From assembly GCA_944326495.1 (NCBI GenBank), contig CALVEE010000009.1, forward strand, positions 1 to 9,108: 9,108 nucleotides of DNA. The letters run 5' to 3'. Below the pieces are notes generated by a model. It saw only the letters and a program-made list of their open reading frames with translations. It did not search any database and was not told the origin of the DNA. Every line of letters starts with the position of its first letter. The first letter of the stretch is position 1. The DNA comes from Candidatus Gastranaerophilales bacterium. GTDB lineage: Bacteria; Cyanobacteriota; Vampirovibrionia; Gastranaerophilales; Gastranaerophilaceae. Positions 1 through 5,179 of the stretch are shown in pieces. Both the position numbers and the translations under genes were made by a program.

Positions 1-984
1 GGCAGAGTTGTATCTCCGATGGGATGCAGAGCGTTCTTATCACCATGGTTTGAAAGAGGCGGAATGAATCCTGCTGATGAAAACGATAAACCGATTTTTG
101 TCGGAAGATTTAATATCGGCGCAATCAGTCTTCACCTGCCGATGATTTATGCAAAAGCTAAAAAGGAAAGCAAAGATTTTTACGAAGTTTTGGATTATTA
201 TATGGAGCTTATAAGACAGCTTCATAAGAGAACTTATGATTACCTTGGAGAAATGAAAGCATCTATTAATCCTCTTGCATTTTGTGAAGGCGGATTTTTA
301 GGCGGTCATCTGGGTATTCATGATAAAATCAGACCGATTTTAAAATCTTCAACAGCCTCATTTGGGATTACTGCATTGAATGAACTGCAGGAAATTCATA
401 ACGGCAAATCGCTTGTAGAGGACGGCGAATTCGCTCTTGAGGTTATGGAATACATTAATAAAAAAATCCAGAAATTCAAAGAAGAAGACGGTATTTTATA
501 TGCAATTTATGGAACTCCTGCAGAGAACCTGTGCGGATTGCAGGTAAAACAATTCAGAAAGAAATTTGGAATTGTAGCTAATGTATCCGACAAACCCTAT
601 GTTTCAAATTCTTTCCACTGCCATGTATCAGAACAGATTGGGCCTATTGAAAAACAGGATTTGGAAGGACGTTTCTGGGATTTGTTCAACGGCGGAAAAA
701 TACAGTATGTAAAATATCCGATTGATTATAACACGGAAGCCGTAGAGACATTAATTAACAGAGCAATGGATAAGGGTTTTTATGAAGGTGTCAATCTCTC
801 ACTATCTTATTGCGATGATTGCGGTCATCAGGAATTGAATATGGATGTATGTCCTAAATGCGGTTCAAAGAATTTAACCAAAATTGAACGTATGAACGGA
901 TATCTTGCTTATTCAAGAGTAAAAGGCGACTCAAGGTTAGCAGATCATAAGATGGAAGAGATTAAAGACCGAGTAAGCATGTAA
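1..984 (+). CDS. nrdD: Anaerobic ribonucleoside-triphosphate reductase, C-terminal part (5' end outside the window)
   Basis: Class III ribonucleotide reductase, which reduces ribonucleotides to deoxyribonucleotides for DNA synthesis without oxygen, using a glycyl radical. The frame is open from the first base (GRVVSP precedes the first Met), so this is the 3' part of a gene whose family members usually exceed 600 residues; 327 codons are visible. 'MGCR' near the left edge (Cys at nt 25-27) fits the conserved active-site cysteine region. Near the end, two CxxC pairs (Cys codons at 811, 820, 850 and 859) form the C-terminal zinc ribbon. They are followed by the glycyl-radical motif RMNGY with the radical Gly at 898-900, and the C-terminal tail is intact. 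The N-terminal half, including any ATP-cone domain, cannot be judged. The partner activase nrdG lies about 630 bp downstream, separated by a terminator and a regulator gene. Identity is secure from the glycyl-radical and zinc motifs. Confidence 0.96.
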   Translation, partial: GRVVSPMGCRAFLSPWFERGGMNPADENDKPIFVGRFNIGAISLHLPMIYAKAKKESKDFYEVLDYYMELIRQLHKRTYDYLGEMKASINPLAFCEGGFLGGHLGIHDKIRPILKSSTASFGITALNELQEIHNGKSLVEDGEFALEVMEYINKKIQKFKEEDGILYAIYGTPAENLCGLQVKQFRKKFGIVANVSDKPYVSNSFHCHVSEQIGPIEKQDLEGRFWDLFNGGKIQYVKYPIDYNTEAVETLINRAMDKGFYEGVNLSLSYCDDCGHQELNMDVCPKCGSKNLTKIERMNGYLAYSRVKGDSRLADHKMEEIKDRVSM

Positions 985-1010
985 GCTCCGGAAAAACTGA
1001 TTAAAAAGAA

Positions 1011-1044
1011 AAGCCGCAAAACGTATGTTTTGCGGTTTGATTTT
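1011..1044 (+). terminator. Intrinsic terminator after nrdD
   Basis: A perfect 9-bp stem (CCGCAAAAC at 1014-1022 pairs with GTTTTGCGG at 1027-1035) has a 4-nt loop and can extend by three weaker A-U/G-U pairs. It is followed by a T-rich stretch (TTTGATTTT). It begins 27 nt after the nrdD stop, so nrdD transcription probably ends here and the downstream regulator and nrdG would need their own promoter. Confidence 0.8.
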
Positions 1045-1084
1045 AGATTAATTTTTAGAATTATGAATTGAGCTTGATTACTAC

Positions 1085-1100
1085 CTTGTATACGTACAAG
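1085..1100. promoter_or_regulatory. Operator-like inverted repeat CTTGTA-TACG-TACAAG
   Basis: Two perfect 6-bp arms are separated by 4 bp, in the AT-rich leader between the nrdD terminator and the regulator gene. Size and symmetry suit a dimeric DNA-binding protein. The half-site TTGTA/TACAA recurs upstream of nrdG at 1543-1560 with a wider gap. Which protein would bind is not known from the sequence. Confidence 0.35.
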
Positions 1101-1113
1101 ATACGATATAGAT

Positions 1114-1127
1114 TACTATATATAGTA
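1114..1127. promoter_or_regulatory. NrdR-box-like palindrome
   Basis: A 14-bp perfect palindrome, TACTATATATAGTA, whose core CTATATATAG agrees with the CWATATATWG core of the box bound by NrdR, the general repressor of bacterial ribonucleotide reductase genes. A second, imperfect match (CTATATTAATAG, 1133-1144) follows, but the spacing of about 18 bp between centres is not the usual arrangement of paired boxes. Lying within the nrd locus makes the match more meaningful. An AT-rich palindrome arising by chance cannot be excluded. Confidence 0.45.
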
Positions 1128-1186
1128 GCTTACTATATTAATAGCGTATTGTCAAGGATAACACCCCGATTGCATCGTTACATTTT

Positions 1187-1222
1187 ATAGAAATTAGTTC
1201 TATTCTATATATTATGATAGAA
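1187..1222. promoter_or_regulatory. Cluster of ATAGAA/TTCTAT half-sites over the regulator start
   Basis: Four 6-bp half-sites lie around the start of the XRE gene: ATAGAA at 1187-1192, TTCTAT at 1198-1203, TTCTAT at 1203-1208 and ATAGAA at 1217-1222. They form two inverted pairs with gaps of 5 and 8 bp. This is the usual place for an autoregulatory operator of a small XRE repressor. Binding is inferred only from symmetry and position. Confidence 0.35.
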
Positions 1223-1534
1223 ATCAAACATATGCTAGGAAAAAGAATAAAAGAGCTTAGAGAAAAACGCGGCTTAACTCAGCAGCAGTTATCGGAGCTT
1301 GCAGGTATTGACCAGAGAAATTTAAGCAAGATAGAATGCGGAGTTACGTTTCCTTCCAAGAGTCTTGCGGAGCTTGCTAAAGCCCTTGATATTACTCTGC
1401 CCCATCTATTTGAATTTGATCATGTTGACCTTACATCAGATTGCATGAAAGAGCTTATAAAAGAAAAGCTTGATGAACTTAGTGATGATTATATCCGTAT
1501 CATTTACAGATTAATCCTTACAATGTATCAATAA
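1214..1534 (+). CDS. XRE/Cro-C1 family HTH transcriptional regulator
   Basis: A 106-residue DNA-binding protein with a single N-terminal helix-turn-helix of the XRE (HTH_3) family, about residues 9-65. It shows the typical pattern GKRIKELREKRGLTQQQLSE, then a recognition-helix region ('RNLSKIECG') and 'LAELAKALDI'. The acidic C-terminal tail of about 40 residues has no recognisable ligand or dimerisation domain. Neither the ATG at 1214 nor the in-frame ATG at 1232 (MLGKRIKEL, which would give 100 residues) has a clear ribosome binding site. The second fits family alignments slightly better. The gene sits between nrdD and nrdG, co-oriented with both and 77 bp before the nrdG start preferred here, with palindromes on both sides. 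Control of the nrd genes or of itself is plausible but not shown. Confidence 0.88.
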   Translation: MIEIKHMLGKRIKELREKRGLTQQQLSELAGIDQRNLSKIECGVTFPSKSLAELAKALDITLPHLFEFDHVDLTSDCMKELIKEKLDELSDDYIRIIYRLILTMYQ

Positions 1535-1542
1535 CTTTACAC

Positions 1543-1578
1543 TTGTAATATTTTTTACAACGTGCTTATGGTTATGAT
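1543..1578 (+). promoter_or_regulatory. Inverted repeat and -10-like element upstream of nrdG
   Basis: TTGTAA (1543-1548) and TTACAA (1555-1560) form an 18-bp inverted repeat with a 6-bp gap. It is followed by TATGAT (1573-1578), a good -10 hexamer. No -35 hexamer stands out at the right distance. If the -10 is used, transcription would start near 1585 and leave a leader of about 27 nt containing AAGGA before the ATG at 1612. The palindrome would sit at the -35 region, a typical repressor or activator position. Confidence 0.35.
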
Positions 1579-1611
1579 ATGATTATGTATGTTGGAAGGA
1601 ATTTTGGGGAA

Positions 1612-2103
1612 ATGAATTATCACAATATAACAAAAGACGATATGCTGAACGGCGATGGTTTACGCGTAGTTTTATGGGTATCTGGCTGCACCCATCATTG
1701 CCACGGGTGTCAGAACCCGATTACCTGGGATGTTGCAGGCGGTCTGCCGTTTGATGAAGCCGCAGAAGAAGAATTATTTGAGGCTCTGGATAAGCCGCAT
1801 ATTTCAGGGATAACTTTCTCCGGAGGAGATCCTCTGCATCCGTTTAACCGTGATGAGGTTTTCAGGCTTGCCAAGAAAGTCAGGGAACAATTCCCGCAAA
1901 AAACCATCTGGCTTTATACGGGTTTTCTTTGGGAAGAGATTAAGGATATTCCGGAGATAAAATATTTAGATGTTGTTGCAGAAGGCAAGTTCATTATGGA
2001 TTTACTTGACCCTAAAATCCACTGGGTAGGAAGCTCTAACCAGAGAGTAATAGATGTACAGCCGACTCTTGAGAGTGGCGAGATTGTGCTGCATACAACT
2101 TAA
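1612..2103 (+). CDS. nrdG: Anaerobic ribonucleoside-triphosphate reductase-activating protein (radical SAM)
   Basis: NrdG uses S-adenosylmethionine and a [4Fe-4S] cluster to generate the glycyl radical on NrdD. From the chosen start the protein has 163 residues, close to the family size of about 155-175. The cluster motif CxxxCxxC is at Cys26, Cys30 and Cys33 ('SGCTHHCHGCQNP'), followed by the SAM-binding 'TFSGGDPL' at about 68-75 and the C-terminal 'WVGSSNQRVIDV'. I chose ATG 1612 because the protein then begins MNYHNITKDDMLNG, matching the usual NrdG N-terminus, with AAGGA (1596-1600) upstream. An in-frame ATG at 1579 would add 11 residues (MIMYVGRNFGE) and cannot be fully excluded. The XRE regulator precedes it and nrdD lies further upstream. 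No clear hairpin terminator follows, only T-rich DNA at 2110-2128. Confidence 0.94.
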   Translation: MNYHNITKDDMLNGDGLRVVLWVSGCTHHCHGCQNPITWDVAGGLPFDEAAEEELFEALDKPHISGITFSGGDPLHPFNRDEVFRLAKKVREQFPQKTIWLYTGFLWEEIKDIPEIKYLDVVAEGKFIMDLLDPKIHWVGSSNQRVIDVQPTLESGEIVLHTT

Positions 2104-2144
2104 TATTAATTTTTATAATTTTTTTTAATAGAGCGTTATAAATT

Positions 2145-2181
2145 GAATTTGCGGAAAAATTAATATTTTTCTCGCAAATTC
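2145..2181. repeat. Imperfect hairpin sharing arms with the hairpin at 2250-2300
   Basis: GAATTTGCG (2145-2153) pairs with CGCAAATTC (2173-2181). After an internal mismatch, AAAA (2156-2159) pairs with TTTT (2167-2170). The 5' arm carries TGCGGAAAAAT, which recurs exactly in the 5' arm of the hairpin at 2250-2300. No T-tract follows on either strand, so it is not a standard terminator. Confidence 0.6.
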
Positions 2182-2195
2182 TCGGGAACGGTATC

Positions 2196-2233
2196 ACATC
2201 CGGTCAGGTGCTAGCTAGCACCTGACCGGATGT
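2196..2233. repeat. 38-bp perfect palindrome
   Basis: The two 19-nt arms are perfectly complementary with no spacer; the centre is between 2214 and 2215 (CTAG|CTAG). Outward from the centre the sequence reads CTAGCACCTGACCGGATGT on each strand. It lies between two related hairpins. It shares GGTCAGG...CCTGACC with the inverted repeat at 5878-5969. There is no coding sequence across it and no T-tract after it. It could form a cruciform in DNA or a long hairpin in RNA. Confidence 0.85.
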
Positions 2234-2249
2234 TCACACACCTTATATC

Positions 2250-2300
2250 GGGTGCGGAAAAATCTCAAAAATCTGTCAATTTTTGGATTTTTCCGCACCC
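2250..2300. repeat. Long hairpin with a 15-bp perfect stem
   Basis: GGGTGCGGAAAAATC (2250-2264) pairs perfectly with GATTTTTCCGCACCC (2286-2300). After a wobble pair and a mismatch, AAAA (2267-2270) pairs with TTTT (2280-2283). The outer sequence TGCGGAAAAAT also occurs in the hairpin at 2145-2181, so the 5' arm of that hairpin can pair instead with the 3' arm here (2150-2160 with 2287-2297, 11 bp). The following sequence (TTAATTCCTG) is not a proper T-tract. Confidence 0.75.
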
Positions 2301-2329
2301 TTAATTCCTGTTATGTGGCATATATAAAG

Positions 2330-2430
2330 TATAATAATCAAGGAACTGATTAGGAATGATGTATAAAAAAGATGCAGAGTTGAAAAATATTTACAGTATT
2401 GAACTTGCTGAAGTCACACTTAGCGCTTAG
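2330..2430 (+). pseudogene. Possible truncated small ORF with promoter-like upstream sequence
   Basis: A consensus -10 hexamer TATAAT (2330-2335) and AAGGA (2339-2343) precede the ATG pair at 2356 and 2359. The reading frame runs only 24 codons (MMYKKDAELKNIYSIELAEV...) before TAG at 2428-2430. The repeat unit described next begins at 2416, so the last codons come from the repeat. This looks like a gene start cut off by repeat insertion. No -35 is evident and the product is not recognised. It may equally be random sequence. Confidence 0.25.
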
Positions 2431-2617
2431 CGCTGGCTCCCTCCCTAATGAGGGAGGGTTGGGGTGGGTGCTAACAAATCATACTTCCAACAAAGCTAGC
2501 GACTTAAATGCACTCCCCTTACGGGCAGTCACCCATCCTAACCTTCCCTCCCCCGGGAAGGAACACTTAGCGCTTAGCGCCGGCTCCCTCCCTAATGAGG
2601 AAAGGTCGGAGTGGGAA
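2416..2617. repeat. Nested inverted-repeat element with a second, partial direct copy
   Basis: A 38-bp unit at 2416-2453 recurs at 2563-2600 with one mismatch (T2434 versus C2581), and weaker similarity continues to about 2471 and 2617. In the first copy, CCCTCCCT (2439-2446) and AGGGAGGG (2451-2458) make an 8-bp hairpin. The segment 2450-2470 also pairs with 2530-2550 over 21 bp with only three G-U pairs. CCTTCCC (2542-2548) pairs with GGGAAGG (2555-2561). These helices compete with one another. The G-rich and C-rich strands, internal stop codons and repetition point to a dispersed noncoding repeat rather than a gene. Confidence 0.7.
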
Positions 2618-2756
2618 ACAATTCTCCGCTAATTACAAGCCCTTCCCCTCGCTCCTTGCGGGAGCAAATCCAAGACAGATGGCAGCATTCCAAGTTGAGC
2701 CCTGCGAAACTTAGAAACTCGGGTGAGGGGTTAACTCCAGCTCAAAGGAGGGCAAC
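2618..2756. other. Noncoding stretch before the flagellin-like stub
   Basis: No gene or RNA is recognised here. It contains a small hairpin (GCTCC 2651-2655 with GGAGC 2661-2665). It also contains a weak inverted relation between TTCCCCTCGCTC (2643-2654) and GGGTGAGGGG (2721-2730), which may mark the two ends of a dispersed repeat unit. The final bases hold the strong AAAGGAGGG ribosome binding site (2744-2752) of the following fragment. No sigma-28-type promoter was found. Confidence 0.4.
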
Positions 2757-2984
2757 ATGCTAAGCATCGAAACCAATCTCTCATCCTTAATCTTCCAATC
2801 CGGTCTCTTCAACTCAATCCTCTGCTTAAACCAAGCAATTGAGCGCATGACAACCTGCTTCAAAATCAACGGAGCCAAAGACAATGCTACAATCTCCAGT
2901 AATTGCTTTGCAACTATCAGGTATTTAATCAGGCTTCTGTTTCTATTTTATTCTGTTTTCAAGTCTGTCAGCATACTCTTTTGA
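2757..2984 (+). pseudogene. Flagellin-like N-terminal fragment (truncated)
   Basis: The first 44 residues (to about 2888) match the conserved N-terminal helix of bacterial flagellins: MLSIETNLSSLI, then LNQAIERMTT, then FKINGAKDNA, comparable to the family pattern NTNxxSLxAQ, LxxxxxRLSSG and INSAKDDAAG. A strong Shine-Dalgarno sequence (AAAGGAGGG, 2744-2752) sits 4 nt before the ATG. After residue 44 the similarity stops. The frame then runs to a TGA at 2982-2984 across the 3' end of the opposite-strand gene, so the tail is not flagellin. Flagellins need a matching C-terminal helix and are normally over 250 residues, so this cannot build a filament. Cysteines where the family has small or glycine residues (for example TTCFK for TTGFK) suggest decay. 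It could be a remnant or a silent recombination donor. Confidence 0.65.
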
Positions 2985-3323
2985 AAATCTGTTCACTAAT
3001 CCGCATTCAGAGTGGTAGTGTTTTGTAAGACTATAGCGCGGGATTAATCCCAAAAAGTCCTTAATTTTATCCAACTTGGAGTTTTCTTTTAGAAAACTAA
3101 ATTTTAGTTTATAAACCGTCTGGCCGGGAAAATGATTCCGGTCTCTTGTTTTATAAACCTTTCTTGATGAAAGTCTTGCTACAACATCTTGTGAATCAGC
3201 AAGGGGTTTTATATCTGCAAATTGATTGAATGCGTTATCTATACTTTGGCTGCAGCTAAAACCTTTTTTAATTATTTTCCCGTTGAATGTGGGGGTTATA
3301 CTATTAATTGGGGTTATATTCAT
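2943..3323 (-). CDS. Hypothetical protein with N-terminal 'PTFNGK' segment
   Basis: A 126-residue basic protein of unknown function. No catalytic motif, signal peptide or membrane segment is visible. The N-terminus (MNITPINSITPTFNGK) is low in complexity and repeats N-ITP. Short N-terminal segments ending in F-x-G(K) are, from memory, common in Gastranaerophilales proteins, but their role is unknown to me. The rest is hydrophilic, rich in Lys, Arg, Asp and Ser, with only two Cys. The start is supported by GGAGA (3331-3335, minus strand) 7 nt upstream, and by a promoter-like pair further upstream. It is divergent from the acyl ligase gene and convergent with the flagellin-like stub, whose open frame overlaps its last 14 codons. 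Good translation signals and a full-length open frame make it likely to be a real gene. Confidence 0.7.
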   Translation of the reverse strand: MNITPINSITPTFNGKIIKKGFSCSQSIDNAFNQFADIKPLADSQDVVARLSSRKVYKTRDRNHFPGQTVYKLKFSFLKENSKLDKIKDFLGLIPRYSLTKHYHSECGLVNRFSKEYADRLENRIK

Positions 3324-3353
3324 ATTTTCGTCTCCATTTTGTGTGTAAGAATT

Positions 3354-3381
3354 ATTTTAATGCATAAAAAAGAAATGTAAA
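3354..3381 (-). promoter_or_regulatory. Candidate sigma-70-type promoter for the hypothetical gene
   Basis: On the minus strand, TTTACA (3381-3376) and TAAAAT (3359-3354) each match the -35 and -10 consensus at 5 of 6 positions, with a 16-bp spacer. The predicted transcription start, near 3347, lies about 24 nt before the ATG and leaves room for the GGAGA site. Confidence 0.45.
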
Positions 3382-3459
3382 GCACTAAAGTACACCCTGT
3401 TTTTACTATGACATAATTGTCAAATTTTATTAAGTAATATTTCCTAAAAGTTTTTGGTC

Positions 3460-3468
3460 TGGTATAAT
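3460..3468 (+). promoter_or_regulatory. Extended -10 promoter for the acyl ligase operon
   Basis: TGGTATAAT (3460-3468) is a perfect extended -10 (TGn plus TATAAT). The -35 region about 17 bp upstream (TTTCCT) is poor, as is common for extended -10 promoters. Transcription would start near 3475, giving a leader of about 29 nt with GGAGGA (3495-3500) before the ATG at 3504. Confidence 0.6.
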
Positions 3469-3503
3469 ACTTGATATAAGGCTATGTTATCTTTGGAGGA
3501 AGT

Positions 3504-5177
3504 ATGAAAGAACGCGAAAGCAATGTATTATCGTTATTAGAAGATAAAACTAATATTTACGCCAGAAAAATTGCTCTGGGAATGAAAACGCCTTTTGGCT
3601 GGAAAGAGCTTACTTATGATGGTTTAGGGCTTATGTCAAGAAGGCTTGCGGCGTACTTAATGAATGATTTGGGGCTTAAAAGAGGCGAAAAACTTGCAAT
3701 TTTATCTGAATCTAAACCGGAATACGGCGCCTGTGTTTTTGCATCAGTTATATCAGGCTTAATTACTGTTCCTCTGGATATCAAACTCACTAAATATGAG
3801 TTACAGTCAATTCTTTCAGACTGCCTTCCTTCTGTAATGCTTGTTTCACAAACATACATAGATAAAGCTTTAGAGCTTCAGAAAGTCATTCCGTCTTTAA
3901 AACATATAATTGTTATGGACGAACACCCTGTTTATGATAATCTAAAGAGCATATATACAATTCCAAATAACTATACCTGCAAGTGGAGGCATAGAGCAAG
4001 AAAATCCACCGTATTTATAATTTATACATCAGGCACAACAGGCTCCCCAAAAGGCGTTGAGACAACTTTTGAAAATATGCTTGCACAGCTTGACGGTTTG
4101 AAAAAAGTTTTTAATAAGGTTTTACCGTATGGTGACGTAAGAATTCTATCAATACTTCCGATGAACCACCTTTTTGAGATGACTGTCGGTTTTTCTACTT
4201 TCCTGAATTTAGGTTTTTCTGTTTATTACACACATAATCTTAAACCCAAAGATATTTTGAATGTAATGAGAGACCAGAAAATCAATTTTATGATAGTCGT
4301 TCCGGCGTTTTTAAAATTATTAAAAACAGGACTTGAAGCAGAGATGAAAAACACTTCGGAATTTTCACAAAAGATGTTCCCGATACTTTATCATATGGCA
4401 AAATTTGTACCATTTATCTGGGCTAAAAAGCTTATGTTCAGAAAAATTCATAACTGTTTTGGCGGAACATTCAAGGGCTGCATGTCAGGCGGAGCGCCTC
4501 TGGATATTAGTGTTGCAAAATTCTTCCAGAGAGTCGGTATTCAGGTTTATGAAGTATACGGGCTTACGGAAACAAGCCCTATTGCAACAGTAAATGTTGA
4601 AAGGCACAGAGATTTACGTTCTGTCGGAAAACCTCTTCCGAGTTATGAAGCTAAAACTGACCCGGAAACAGGCGAACTGCTTTTAAAAGGCCCTTCTGTT
4701 ATGAAGGGGTATCATAATCAGCCGGAGCTTACAGCACAGGCAATCGATAAAGACGGCTGGTTTCATACCGGAGATATGGCAAGGATTGACGATAAAGGAA
4801 GAGTATATATTACAGGAAGAATTAAGAATATGATTGTACTCTCCGGCGGGAAAAAAGTATTTCCGGAAGAAGTTGAAGCTGTTTTAGAAAAAAGCGACAT
4901 GTTTGCAGAAGTCTGTGTATTCGGAGTTTCGCGCGAAGGCGGAGCAAAAGACGGCACAGAAGATATTGCTGCAGTTGTGGTTCCTAAAGAGGATTTAAAA
5001 TCAAAGTATGATGATGAGACTTTAAACAGATTAATGAAAGATGAAGTAAAACGTTTGTCGCAGAGACTTACGCCATACAAGCGCCCGATTAACATAACAG
5101 TTGTTAAAGAGCCTCTTCCGAGAACTAAAAAATCAACTGTACAGAGAAACAAGGTTAAAGAATTAATAAAAGCATAG
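3504..5177 (+). CDS. Long-chain fatty acid-CoA (or -ACP) ligase, AMP-binding family
   Basis: A 557-residue member of the adenylate-forming (ANL) family, which activates a carboxylic acid with ATP and transfers it to CoA or acyl carrier protein. Visible motifs are the P-loop YTSGTTGSPKG (174-184), 'YEVYGLTETSP' (349-359), 'GWFHTGD' (418-424) and the hinge region 'GRIKNMIVLSGGKKVFPEEVE' in shortened form (GRIK 438-441, FPEE 453-456). The overall pattern resembles long-chain acyl ligases; the exact acyl chain and acceptor cannot be read from sequence. The C-terminal motif, usually PxTxxGKxxR, here reads PRTKKSTVQR (539-548), with Thr545 where the catalytic Lys is expected. Lys542 and Lys543 are close by. 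GGAGGA (3495-3500) supports the start. The downstream glycosylase gene begins 2 nt after the stop, so the two probably share a transcript. Confidence 0.92.
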   Translation: MKERESNVLSLLEDKTNIYARKIALGMKTPFGWKELTYDGLGLMSRRLAAYLMNDLGLKRGEKLAILSESKPEYGACVFASVISGLITVPLDIKLTKYELQSILSDCLPSVMLVSQTYIDKALELQKVIPSLKHIIVMDEHPVYDNLKSIYTIPNNYTCKWRHRARKSTVFIIYTSGTTGSPKGVETTFENMLAQLDGLKKVFNKVLPYGDVRILSILPMNHLFEMTVGFSTFLNLGFSVYYTHNLKPKDILNVMRDQKINFMIVVPAFLKLLKTGLEAEMKNTSEFSQKMFPILYHMAKFVPFIWAKKLMFRKIHNCFGGTFKGCMSGGAPLDISVAKFFQRVGIQVYEVYGLTETSPIATVNVERHRDLRSVGKPLPSYEAKTDPETGELLLKGPSVMKGYHNQPELTAQAIDKDGWFHTGDMARIDDKGRVYITGRIKNMIVLSGGKKVFPEEVEAVLEKSDMFAEVCVFGVSREGGAKDGTEDIAAVVVPKEDLKSKYDDETLNRLMKDEVKRLSQRLTPYKRPINITVVKEPLPRTKKSTVQRNKVKELIKA

Positions 5178-5179
5178 TT

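Noticed and set aside
2416..2617. CRISPR array
   Set aside because: Only two copies of the repeat, 147 bp apart, with internal structure in the interval and no cas genes nearby.
2399..2632. Open frame of 77 codons through the repeat region
   Set aside because: It translates both copies of the noncoding repeat (HLALSAGSLPNE appears twice because the DNA is repeated), has no ribosome binding site and matches no family.
2618..2756. tRNA or other known structured RNA
   Set aside because: No cloverleaf, anticodon arm or TΨC-like sequence could be assembled; only a 5-bp hairpin is present.
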